In this document: positions 40,101 to 49,235 of the stretch, piece after piece | Layout of the letters: each line of letters opens with the position of its first letter | Numbering within the stretch: position 1 is the first letter of the stretch | Assembly: GCF_036323735.1 (NCBI RefSeq) | Contig: NC_086032.1 | Coordinates: 46,803,335 to 46,867,334, forward strand | From: Rattus norvegicus | Taxonomy: Eukaryota; Chordata; Mammalia; Rodentia; Muridae | Reading direction: 5' to 3' | DNA: 64,000 nucleotides | Notes under the pieces: generated by a model | What the model saw: the letters and a program-made list of their open reading frames with translations, nothing else | Told to the model about the DNA's origin: nothing | Databases searched by the model: none | Program-made: the position numbers and the translations under genes

Positions 40101-43100
40101 AGCAATATTTTACGGAACTGAATCTATGTATAACGTTGAATTCAGAGGTTTCTCAATAGGATTCGCATGTAATAAGCTTGTCATTCCCGATAGAGCAAAG
40201 ATTTAACGAACTGATACGCTGTTTCTTCGTGAATTCAGTTAGTTCCCAGTAGCAGGCTCTTGTAAGATGTGTACTTTTAAAGATTTATCAAAATTTCCTG
40301 AGCCAAATCTCAGGACGTGGTTGAATTCTGTTAGTTCGTAATAGGCCACAATATAATAAGTGGACTGCTCGGGATATAGTAAAATTTTGACGAATTGAAT
40401 CAAAATTTCTTGGTTAATTAAGTGAGTTCCTAATGGGACATGCTTGTATGAGTGTGCTTTTCAATATATAGCAACATTTTAAGTAACAGAATCTAAGTAT
40501 CATGGTGAATTCAGTACTTTCACAATGGGATTCTCATGTAATAAGCTTGTTATTGAAAATAGAGCAACGTTTTAACGAACTGAAACACTGTTTCTTTGTG
40601 AATTCAATTAGTTCCCAGTAGCAGGTTCTTGTAATATGTGTACTTTTAAAGATTTTTCAAAATTTGCTAAGTCGAATCTCAGTAACTTGATGAATTCAGT
40701 TAGTTCCCAGTAGGCCGCAGTACTAATAAGTGGACTGTTCGGGATATAGAAAAATTTTCACGTATTGAATCAAATTGGCGAATTCAGTTAGTTCCCAATG
40801 GGACATGCTTGTATGAGTGTGCATTTCAATATATAGCAACTTTTTAAGGAACTGAATCTATGTATCACGTTGAATTCAGTATTTTCCCAATAGGATTAAC
40901 ATGTAATAAGCTTGTTATTCAAGATAGAGCATCGTTTTAACGAACTGATACTCTGTTAATTTCTGAATTCAGTTAGTTCCCAGTAGCAGTCTCTTGTAAT
41001 ATGTGGACTTTTAAAGATTTATCAAAATTTCCTGAGCCGAATCTTAGTAACTTGGTGAATTCACATTGTTCCTAGCGGGCCGAAATAGTAATAAGTGGAC
41101 TGTTCGGGATATAGAAAAATTTTCACGAATGGAATCAAAATTTCTAGGCGAATTCAGTGAGTTCCCAATGTGACATGCTTGTATGAGTGTGCTTTTCAAT
41201 ATATAGCAACTTTTAATTAACAGAATCTAAGTATCATGGTGAATTCAGTAGTTTCCCAATAGGATTCTGATGTAATAAGCTTGTTATTCAAGATAGTGCA
41301 AAGTTTTAACGAACTGAATCGCTGTTTCTTTGTGAATTCAGTTAGTTCCCAGTAGCAGGCTCTTGTAAGGTGTGTACGATTATAGATTTATCAAAATTTG
41401 CTGAGCCGAATCTCAGTAACTTGGTGAATTAAGTTAGTTCCTAGTAGGCCGCAATAGTAATAAGTAGACTGCTCGGGATATAGAAAAATTTTCACGAATG
41501 GAATCAAAATTTCTAGGCGTATTCAGTGAGTTCACAATGGAATATGCTTGTATGAGTGTGCTTTTCAATATATAGCAACATTTTAAGTAACGGAATCTAA
41601 GTATCATGGTGAATTCAGTAGTTTCCCAATAGGATTCTCATATAATAAGCTTGTTATTCAAGATAGTGCAACGTTTTAAGGAAATGAAACGCTGTTTCTT
41701 TGTGAATTTAGTTATTTCCCAGTACCAGGTTCTTGTAATATGTGTAATTTTAAAGATTTTTTAAAATTTGCTGAGTCGAATCTCAGTAACTTGGTGAATA
41801 TAGTTAGTTCCTAGTAGGCCGCAATAGTAATAAGTGGACTGTTAGGGATATAGAAAAATTTTCACGAATGGATTCGAAATTTCTAGGCGAATTCAGTGAA
41901 TTCCCAATGGGACATGCTTGTATGAGTGGGCTTCCCAATATATAGCAATATTTTAAGTAACAGAATCTAACTATCATGGTGAATTCTGTAGGTTCCCAAT
42001 AGGATCGCATGTAATAAGCTTGTTATTTAAGATAGAGCAACGTTTTAACGAACTGAAACTCTTTAACTCTTTTTCTTTGTGAATTCACTTAGTTCCCAGT
42101 AGCAGGCTCTTGTAATATGTGTACATTTAAAAGATTTATCAAAATTTGGTGAGCCGAATCTCAGTAACTTGGTGAATTGAGTTACTTCCCAGTAGGCTGC
42201 AATAGTAATAAGAGGACTGTTCGGGATACAGAAAAATTTTCACGAATGGAATCAAAATTTCTAGGCAAATTCAGTGAGTTCCCAATGGGACATGCTTGTA
42301 TGAGTGTGCGTTTCAATATATAGCAACATTTTAAGTAAGGGAATCTAAGTATCATGGTGAATTCAATAGTTTCCCAATAGGATTAACATGTAATAAGCTT
42401 GTTATTCAAGATAGCGCAACGTTTTAACGAACTGAAATCTGTTTCTTTGTGAATTCAGTTAGTTCCCAGTATCAGGCTCTTGTAAGATCTGTACTTTTAA
42501 AGATTTATCAAATTTGCTGAGCCGAATCTCAGTATCTTGGTGAATTCAGTTAGTTCGTAGTAGCCCGCAATAGTTATAAGTGGACTGCTCGGTATATAGA
42601 AAAATTTTGACGAATTGAATCAAAATTTCTAGGCGAATTCAGTGAGTTCCAAATGGGACATCCTTGTTTGAGAGTGCATTTCAATATATAGCAACATTTT
42701 ACGGAACTGAATCTATGTATCACGTTGAATTCAGAGGTTTCTCAATAGGATTCGCATGTAATATGCTCGTTATTCAAGATAGAGCAAAGTTTTTACGAAC
42801 TGACACACTGTTTTTTTGTGAATTCAATTAATTCCCAGTAGCAGGGTCTTGTAATATGTGTACTTTTTAAGATTTATCAAAATTTGGTGAGCCGAATCTC
42901 AGTAAATTGGTGAATTGAGTTAGTTCCTAGTAGGCCGCAATAGTAATAAGTGGACTGTTCGGGATATAGAAAAATTTTCACGAATGGAATCAAAATTTCT
43001 AGGTGTATTCAGTGAGTTCACAATGGGACAGGCTTGTATGAGTGTGCTTTTCAATATATAGCAACATTTTAAGTAACGGAATCTAAGTATCATGGTGAAT

Positions 43101-45175
43101 TCAGTAGTTTTTCAATAGGATTCTCATGTAATAAGCATGTTATTCAAGATAGTGCAACGTTTTAACGAACTGAAACACTGTTTCTTTGTGAATTCAGTTA
43201 TTTTCCAGTAGCAGGTTCTTGTAATATGTGTAATTTTAAAGATTGTTTAAAATTTGCTGAGTCGAATCTCAGTAACTTTGTGAATTCAATTAGTTCCCAG
43301 TAGGCCTCAGTAGTAATAAGTGGACTGTTCGGGATATAGAAAAATTTTCACGTATTGAATCAAATTGGCGAATTCAGTGAGTTCCCAATGGGACATGCTT
43401 GGATGAGTGTGCATTTGAATATATAGCAATATTTTAAGGAACTGAATCTATGTATCACGTTGAATTCAGTAGTTTCCCAGTAGGATTAACATGTAATAAG
43501 CTTGTTATTCAAGATAGAGCAACGTTTTAACGAACTGAAATGCTGTTTCTTTCCGAATTTAGTTAGTTCCCAGTAGCAGGCTCTTGTAAGATGTGTACTT
43601 TTAAAGATTTATCAAAATTTGCTGAGCCGAATCTCAGTAACTTAGTGAATTCAGTTATTTCCTAGTAGCCCGCCATAGTAAGAAGTGGACTGCTCGGTAT
43701 ATAGAAAAATTTTGACGAATTGAATCAAAATTTCTAGGCGAATTCAGTGAGTTCCCAATGGGACATGCTTGGTTGAGTGTGCCTTTCAATATATAGCAAC
43801 ATTTTACGGAACTGAATCTATTTATCACGTTGAATTCAGAGGTTTTTCCATAGGATTCGCATGTAATAAGCTGGTTATTCATGATAGAGCAAAGTTTTTA
43901 CGAGTTGAAACACTGTTTCTTTGTGAATTCAGTTAGTTCCCAGTAGCAGGCTCTTGTAAGATGTGTACTTATAAAGATTTATCAAAATTTGGTGAGCCGA
44001 ATCTCAGTAACTTGGTGAATTCATTTAGTACCTTGGAGGCCGCAGTAGTAATAAGTTGACTGATCGGGATATAGAAAAATTATCACGTATTGAATCAAAT
44101 TGTGAATTCAGTTAGGTCCCAATGGGACATGCTTGTATGAGTGTGGATTTCAATATATAGCAACATTTAAAGGAACTGAATCTATGTATAACGTTGAATT
44201 CAGTAGTTTCCCATTATGATTAACATGTAATAAGCATGTTGTTCTAGATAGAGCAATGTTTTAACGAACTGAAACGCTGTGTCTTTGTTAATTCAGTTAG
44301 TTCACAGTAGCAGGCTCTTGTAAGATATGTACTTTTAAAGATTTATCAAAATTTGCTGAGCCGAATCTCAGTAACTTGGTGAATTCAGTTAGTTCCTAGT
44401 AGGCCGCAATAGTAATAAGTGGACTGTTCGGGATATAGAAAAATTTTTATGAATGTATCAAAATTTCTAGGCGAATTCAGTGCGTTCCCATTGGTACATG
44501 CTTGTTTGAGTGTGCATTTCAATATTTAGCAACATTTTACGGAACTGAATCTATTTATCACGTTGAATTCAGAGGTTTCTCAATAGGATTCGCATGTAAT
44601 AAGCTTGTTATTCAAGATAGAGCAACGTTTTTACGAACTGAAACACTGTTTCTTTGTGAATTCAGTTAGTTCCAAGTAGCAGGCTCTTGTAATATGTGTA
44701 CTTTTAAAGATTTATCAAAATTTGCTGAGCCGAATCTCAGAAACTTGGTGAATTCAGTTAGTTCCCAATAGGCCGCAGTAGTAATTAGTGGACTGTTCGG
44801 GATATAGAAAAATTTTCACGAATGGAATTAAAATTTCTAGGCGAATTCAGTGAGTTCCCAATGGGACATGCTTGTATGAGTGTGCTTTTCAATATATAGC
44901 AACATTGTATGTAACGGAATCTAAGTATCATGGTGAATTCAGTAGTTTCCCAATAGGATTCTCATGTAATAATCTTGTTATTCAAGATAGCGCAACGTTT
45001 TAACGAACTGAAACACTGTTTATTTGTGTATTCAGTTAGTTCCCAGTAGCAGGTTCTTGTAATATGTGTGCTTTTAAAGATTTTTGAAAATTTGCTTAGT
45101 CGAATATCAGTAACTTGGTGAATTCAGTTAGTTCCCAGTAGGCCGCTGTAGTAATAAGTGGATGGTTTGGGATAT
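31064..45175 (+). repeat. Heterogeneous satellite I block with mixed monomer subtypes
   Basis: About 38 monomers without a clear short-period HOR. Three subtypes are intermixed: one with CACGAATGGAATC..TTTCTAGGCG; one with CACGTATTGAATCAAATTGG, which lacks about 8 bp of the second subrepeat and goes with GTGCATTTCAATA, CTATGTATCACGTTG and GATTAACATG; and one with TTTTGACGAATTGAATC..TTCTTGGTG with GGATCGCATG and TTATTTAAGATA. Local rearrangements include a 10-bp duplication of GAGTTCCC near 37,848-37,866 and CTTTAACTCTTT near 42,061. No genes or other insertions seen. Confidence 0.85.
33480..34300 (+). repeat. Duplicated satellite segment (partner ~38,250-39,070)
   Basis: Shared rare variants in the same order link the two stretches at an offset of about 4,773 bp (13 monomers): ACAGCAACGTTTTAGTGAAC near 33,586 and 38,357, AACATTTAAAGTAACGG near 33,869 and 38,641, and GTGTCCATTTCAATATAGAG at 34,211 and 38,984. 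It is a moderately diverged long-range duplication in an otherwise poorly ordered block. Confidence 0.7.
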
Positions 45176-45188
45176 AGAAAAATTTTCA
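45176..45188 (+). repeat. Left target-site duplication of the L1 chimera
   Basis: AGAAAAATTTTCA, part of the second satellite subrepeat, directly before the first L1 base. It is identical to 49,223-49,235. Confidence 0.9.
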
Positions 45189-45792
45189 GACACCCACGGA
45201 TCCCGGCCCGCAGCAGCTCTCTGCTCCCAAACCCCGGGGGAGAGAGACCTCACCTCCTGATCAGGTGGGCACTCCTGAGGCTTCCGGGAGGAGGAGACCA
45301 CCAACACTGCCCACCACTGCCCACATCCCTGGCCCAAGAGGCAACTGTATAAGGCCTCTGGGTTCCCATAGGTGAGGGCCCAGGAGAGGCAGGACCCCTG
45401 CGCCTGAGACACCGCCGGAACCTGAAGCAAACAGACCGGATAAACAGTTCTCTGCACCCAGATCCCGTGGGAGGGAGAGCTGAACCTTCAGAGAGGCAGA
45501 CACGCCTGGGAGACCAGAGGAGGCTGCACTCTGTGCACGTCCGGACGCCAGAGGAAAACACCAAACGCCATCTGGAACCCTGGTGCACGGAGGCTCCTGG
45601 AAAGAGCGGCGCAGATCTTCCCGGTTGCTGCCACAGCGGAGAGGACTTGGCAGTACCCCACGAGCAAACTTGAGCCTTGGAACCGCAGGTAGGACCAACT
45701 TTTCCCCTTCAAGAAACCTGCCTGGTGAACTCAGGACACACAGAGTTAAAATTCCTCTGGGACCGGGCACTTCCTGTGTTTACCGGAAGTCC
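45189..45792 (+). promoter_or_regulatory. L1 5' UTR monomer 1
   Basis: This GC- and CpG-rich segment starts in CCCACGGATCCCGGCCCG and repeats at an offset of about 604 bp (GGATCCCGG at 45,198 and 45,802). Tandem 5' UTR monomers are the promoter modules of rodent L1; transcription normally starts inside one of them. Reading frames in this segment, open on both strands, follow from high GC and are not genes. Confidence 0.85.
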
Positions 45793-46345
45793 CACACCCT
45801 CGGATCCCGGCCCGCAGCAGCTCTCGCTCCCAAACCCCGTGGGAGAGAGACCTCACCGCCTGATCAGGTGGGCACTCCTGAGGCTGCAGAGCGGAGGAGA
45901 CCACCAACACTGCCCACCCCTGCCCACGTCCCTGGCCCAAGAGGCAGCTGTGTAAGGCCTCTGGGTTCCCGTGGGGGAGGGCCCAGGAGCGGCAGGACCC
46001 CTGCGCCTGAGACACTCTGGAACCTGAAGGAAACAGACCGGATAAACAGTTTCTGCACCCAGATCCCGTGGGAGGGAGAGCTGAACCTTCAGAGAGGCAG
46101 ACACGCCTGGGAGACCAGGGGACGCTGCACTCTGTGCACGTCCAGACGCCAGAGGAGAACACCAGGCATCATCTGGAGCCCTGGTGTGCGGAGGCTCCCG
46201 GAAAGAGCGGCGCACATCTTCCCGGTTGCTCCCACAGCGGAGAGGACTTAGGCAGTACCCCACGAGCAAACTTGAGCCTTGGAACCACAGGTGGGACCAA
46301 CTTTTCCCCTGCAGGAAACCTGCCTGGTGAACTCAAGACACAGGC
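45793..46345 (+). promoter_or_regulatory. L1 5' UTR monomer 2 (3' shortened)
   Basis: Second copy of the monomer, close to the first with scattered substitutions and a few small indels. The alignment stops near 46,345 after CTGGTGAACTCAAGACAC, where monomer 1 continues into AGAGTTAAAATTCC and this copy enters unique sequence. Short reading frames here are likewise incidental. Confidence 0.83.
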
Positions 46346-46530
46346 CCACAGGAACAGCTGAAGACCTGTAGAGAGGAAAAACTACACGCCCGAAAGCAGA
46401 ACACTCTGTCCCCATAACTGGCTGAAAGAAAACAGGAAAACAGGTCTACAGCACTCCTGACACACAGGCTTATAGGACAGTCTAGCCACGGTCAGAAATA
46501 GCAGAACAAAGTAACACTAGAGATAATCTG
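46346..46530 (+). other. L1 non-monomeric 5' UTR spacer before ORF1
   Basis: About 185 bp of unique, A-rich L1 leader lie between the last monomer and the ORF1 start codon, as is typical of rodent L1 elements. I see no separate gene or insertion in it. Confidence 0.75.
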
Positions 46531-47583
46531 ATGGCGAGAGGCAAGCGCAGGAACCCAAGCAACAGAAACCAAGACTACATGGCATCATCGGAGCCCAATT
46601 CTCCCACCAAAACAAACACGCAATATCCAAACACACCAGAAAAGCAAGATCTAGTTTCAAAATCATATTTGATCATGATGCTGGAGGACTTCAAGAAAGA
46701 CATAAAGAACTCCCTTAGAGAACAAGTAGAAGCCTACAGAGAGGAATCGCAAAAATCCCTGAAAGAATTCCAGGAAAACACAATCAAACAGTTGAAGGAA
46801 TTAAAAATGGAAATAGAAGCAATCAAGAAAGAACACATGGAAACAACCCTGGACATAGAAAATCAGAAGAAAAGACAAGGAGCTGTAGATACAAGCTTCA
46901 CCAACAGAATACAAGAGATGGAAGAGAGACTCTCGGGAGCAGAAGATTCCATAGAAATCATTGACTCAACTGTCAAAGATACTGTAAAGCAGAAAAAGCT
47001 ACTGGTCCAAAACATACAAGAAATCCAGGACTCATTGAGAAGATCAAATCTAAGGATAATAGGTATAGAAGAGAGTGAAGACTCCCAGCTCAAAGGACCA
47101 GTACATATCTTCAACAAAATCATAGAAGAAAACTTCCCTAACCTAAAAAAAGAGATACCCATAGGCATACAAGAAGCCTACAGAACTCCAAATAGATTGG
47201 ACCAGAAAAGAAACACCTCCCGTCACAAAATTGTCAAAACACCAAACGCACAAAATAAAGAAAGAATATTAAAAGCAGTAAGGGAAAAAGGTCAAGTAAC
47301 ATATAAAGGCAGACCTATCAGAATCACACCAGACTTTTCGCCAGAAACTATGAAGGCCAGAAGATCCTGGACAGATGTCATACAGACCCTAAGAGAACAC
47401 AAATGCCAGCCCAGGTTACTGTATCCTGCAAAACTCTCAATTAACATAGATGGAGAAACCAAGATATTCCATGACAAAACCAAATTTACACAATATCTTT
47501 CTACAAATCCAGCACTACAAAGGATAATAAAGGGTAAAGCCCAACATAAGGAGGCAAGCTATACACTAGTAGCAAGAAACTAA
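46531..47583 (+). CDS. L1 ORF1p, RNA-binding nucleic-acid chaperone, full-length open frame
   Basis: The frame of 350 aa starts ATG after the L1 leader and ends TAA, within the size range of rodent ORF1p. A basic N-terminus (MARGKRRNPSNRN) leads into a charged coiled-coil region at about residues 48-165, which trimerises the protein. An RRM-like domain follows from about 172 (NLRIIGIEE at 173-181), and the C-terminal domain at about 255-335 holds GRPIRITPDFSPETMKARRSW-type sequence including the RR pair at 277-278 needed for RNA binding, and YPAKLSI at 298-304. ORF1p coats L1 RNA in the cytoplasm and assists reverse transcription. There is no stop or frameshift, so the element is probably young or well preserved. 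RHKIVK at 231-236 has a lysine where I would expect a hydrophobic residue. The copy cannot retrotranspose alone since ORF2 is broken. Confidence 0.92.
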   Translation: MARGKRRNPSNRNQDYMASSEPNSPTKTNTQYPNTPEKQDLVSKSYLIMMLEDFKKDIKNSLREQVEAYREESQKSLKEFQENTIKQLKELKMEIEAIKKEHMETTLDIENQKKRQGAVDTSFTNRIQEMEERLSGAEDSIEIIDSTVKDTVKQKKLLVQNIQEIQDSLRRSNLRIIGIEESEDSQLKGPVHIFNKIIEENFPNLKKEIPIGIQEAYRTPNRLDQKRNTSRHKIVKTPNAQNKERILKAVREKGQVTYKGRPIRITPDFSPETMKARRSWTDVIQTLREHKCQPRLLYPAKLSINIDGETKIFHDKTKFTQYLSTNPALQRIIKGKAQHKEASYTLVARN

Positions 47584-47642
47584 TCATCTTGGCAACAAAA
47601 CAAAGAGAAGAAAAGCACACAAACATAACCTCACATCCGAAT

Positions 47643-47983
47643 ATGAATATAACAGGAAGCAATAATCACTATTCCTTAATATCTCTCAACATCAATGGCC
47701 TCAACTCCCCAATAAAAAGACATAGATTAACAAACTGGATACGCAATGAGGACCCTACATTCTGCTGCCTACAGGAAACACACCTCAGAGACAAAGACAG
47801 ACACTACCTCAGAGTGAAAGGCTGGAAAACAACTTTCCAAGCAAATGGTCAGAAGAAGCAAGCTGGAGTAGCCATTCTAATATCAAATAAAATCAATTTT
47901 CAATTAAAAGTCATCAAAAAAGATAAGGAAGGACACTTCATATTCATCAAAGGAAAAATCCACCAAGATGAACTCTCAATCCT
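47643..47983 (+). pseudogene. L1 ORF2, 5' fragment of the endonuclease domain
   Basis: An ATG at 47,643 opens MNITGSNNHYSLISLNINGL, the start of L1 ORF2p, 59 bp after the ORF1 stop. The same frame is open upstream to 47,589 but without an ATG. The apurinic-like endonuclease N-terminus is recognisable: LNINGL with the catalytic Asn at residue 16, QETHL with the catalytic Glu at 45, and GVAILIS at 75-81. About 114 codons survive, to DELSIL; the following NIYAPN motif is replaced by unrelated sequence. The later endonuclease residues and all of the reverse transcriptase and Cys-rich regions are absent, so the product would be inactive. The frame runs about 25 codons into the fused sequence and stops at 48,057-48,059. 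Confidence 0.9.
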
Positions 47984-49222
47984 CATCTTCGGTTGGTTTA
48001 TATACAAGTGTGCAATTTCTAGGCTTGAAAGTAAAATGATGCTATCTGGTGCTGGATAGAGGAGCCTTTTTTTTATTATGGCAGCTTGCTATTTTTGTAA
48101 CATGGTGATTTGGTTGAACACAATAAAGTACAGTAGTAACTGATCTCCCCTTCTTCCTGGATGAGTGAGGAGATGATTAAATGTTGATGTCAGCATCCTT
48201 GAGCATATTCAGATGAGCTTCTGCTTCTGTTGAAAAGGATGCTGTGTGTGATTGTGGTCCGAAGCTTTGAAGCACTACTTGGCATCTCCTCCTTGGAGGT
48301 CTCACTGTTTAAACATAACAGATTTGATAGCTTGTTGGTAAGGTGAGGTCCAGCTTGTCTCCACTAGGTCATCTTCATGTGAATCCGGTGGTTATACGGT
48401 TTTGTTCTAGGGATATTTCATTATTTTAATAACGGTTTTAGCTGACATTCATGGAGAGAATGAATCCTTAGAACTGTGCCACTAGTGAAAAAAAATCCTG
48501 TCTAGATTATGTTTCTTTACAAAGCTGTGTCACACCATCCTTTGGGCCCTCTGCTGGAAAAGTAGAATCAAGTCTCAAATAATGCCTTTTAAATTGTATC
48601 CTCTAGTATTATAGATGTAGGACAGTACTGTATCATACCTCTGTGGATGTAAAATAGCTTGTACCTGCTTTATGATACGTAGTAGTGACCGTGCTTTATC
48701 AGAGCTGTTTTTAATGATGTTGCTCAGAATGTTTTCTTTCCAGATGATGATTGAGAAGCTAATTTAAAAAAAATGGTGCCAGAACCACAAGAGTAACAGG
48801 ACTGTGCTGTTTTCTCGGGTTTTGTTTTTTTACTTTTTTTTTTAATGGAGTGTGCTGGTTGTCTCTACAGTTTTGTTCAGATGACTGCAGAACCTGGAAA
48901 AGCTGTTGCTGCTGTTGCTGCATAACACACTGCTATTATTGGTCTTATTATATAAATATAAAAATATATATACAGATATATAATCTGAATTTTTTGAAAC
49001 TTTAGCTGTGCTGTCAACTTTGGAAAAAGTATCCCCGTTTACTATGTTGAGTTGGCACTGTACAGAAATTAACAGCCATATGGGTCTAGAAATGTTGAAC
49101 TTAAGATTTTTTCCATTTGTACAGGGGTAACACACTGTATTAAATATGTAAGGCCTTATCTAGGTGGGTATGATTACAAACACTAATAAAGTATTCTATA
49201 AATTTAAGAAAAAAGAAAAAAA
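47984..49222 (+). pseudogene. Retrocopied 3' UTR of an unidentified cellular mRNA
   Basis: From CATCTTCGGTTGG onward the sequence is neither satellite nor any part of rodent L1 that I recognise. It is about 1.2 kb, AT-rich and non-coding in sense, with U-rich and AU-rich stretches, an internal AATAAA at 48,122-48,127, a terminal AATAAA at 49,185-49,190 and, about 18 bases later, an A-rich tail from about 49,209. That is the form of a processed mRNA 3' end. I could not name the source gene. A 97-aa antisense frame at 48,842-49,135 has no protein features and is taken as chance. Confidence 0.75.
49185..49190 (+). terminator. Polyadenylation signal AATAAA of the fused 3' UTR
   Basis: AATAAA, followed about 18 bases later by the A-rich tail (about 49,209-49,222, interrupted by two G). 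The spacing is normal for cleavage and polyadenylation, so the insert's 3' end is the mature mRNA end and not a genomic truncation. Confidence 0.82.
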
Positions 49223-49235
49223 AGAAAAATTTTCA
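49223..49235 (+). repeat. Right target-site duplication of the L1 chimera
   Basis: AGAAAAATTTTCA directly after the A-rich tail. The satellite then continues CGTATTGAATC, the expected next bases of the interrupted subrepeat. Because the tail and the duplication are both A-rich, the exact left edge could shift by a base or two. Confidence 0.88.

Larger units (their letters stand above)
45176..49235 (+). mobile_element. Chimeric retrotransposon insertion: L1 5' portion fused to a cellular mRNA 3' end
   Basis: A GC-rich insert interrupts one satellite monomer and the array resumes in the same register. The 13-bp AGAAAAATTTTCA occurs at 45,176-45,188 and again at 49,223-49,235, with an A-rich tail just before the right copy: the target-site duplication and tail of an L1-mediated event. 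The insert carries, all in sense, about 1.9 copies of an L1 5' UTR monomer, a spacer, full-length ORF1 (46,531-47,583), the start of ORF2 to about 47,983, and about 1.2 kb of non-L1 sequence ending in AATAAA and the tail. The rest of ORF2 and the L1 3' UTR are missing. The bottom-strand nick site would read TTCT/AT, a loose match to the L1 endonuclease preference TTTT/AA. Confidence 0.9.

Noticed and set aside
45128..46361. Overlapping long frames on both strands, up to 222 aa
   Set aside because: They lie in the GC-rich L1 5' UTR monomers, overlap in several frames and repeat with the ~604-bp monomer. High GC content explains the lack of stops.
48842..49135. 97-aa antisense frame in the fused 3' UTR
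   Set aside because: No recognisable domain; antisense to a sequence with a clear sense polyadenylation signal and tail. It is compatible with chance.
47984..49208. Naming the source gene of the fused 3' UTR
   Set aside because: Parts looked familiar as a conserved mammalian 3' UTR, but I could not match it to a gene with confidence, so no name is given.
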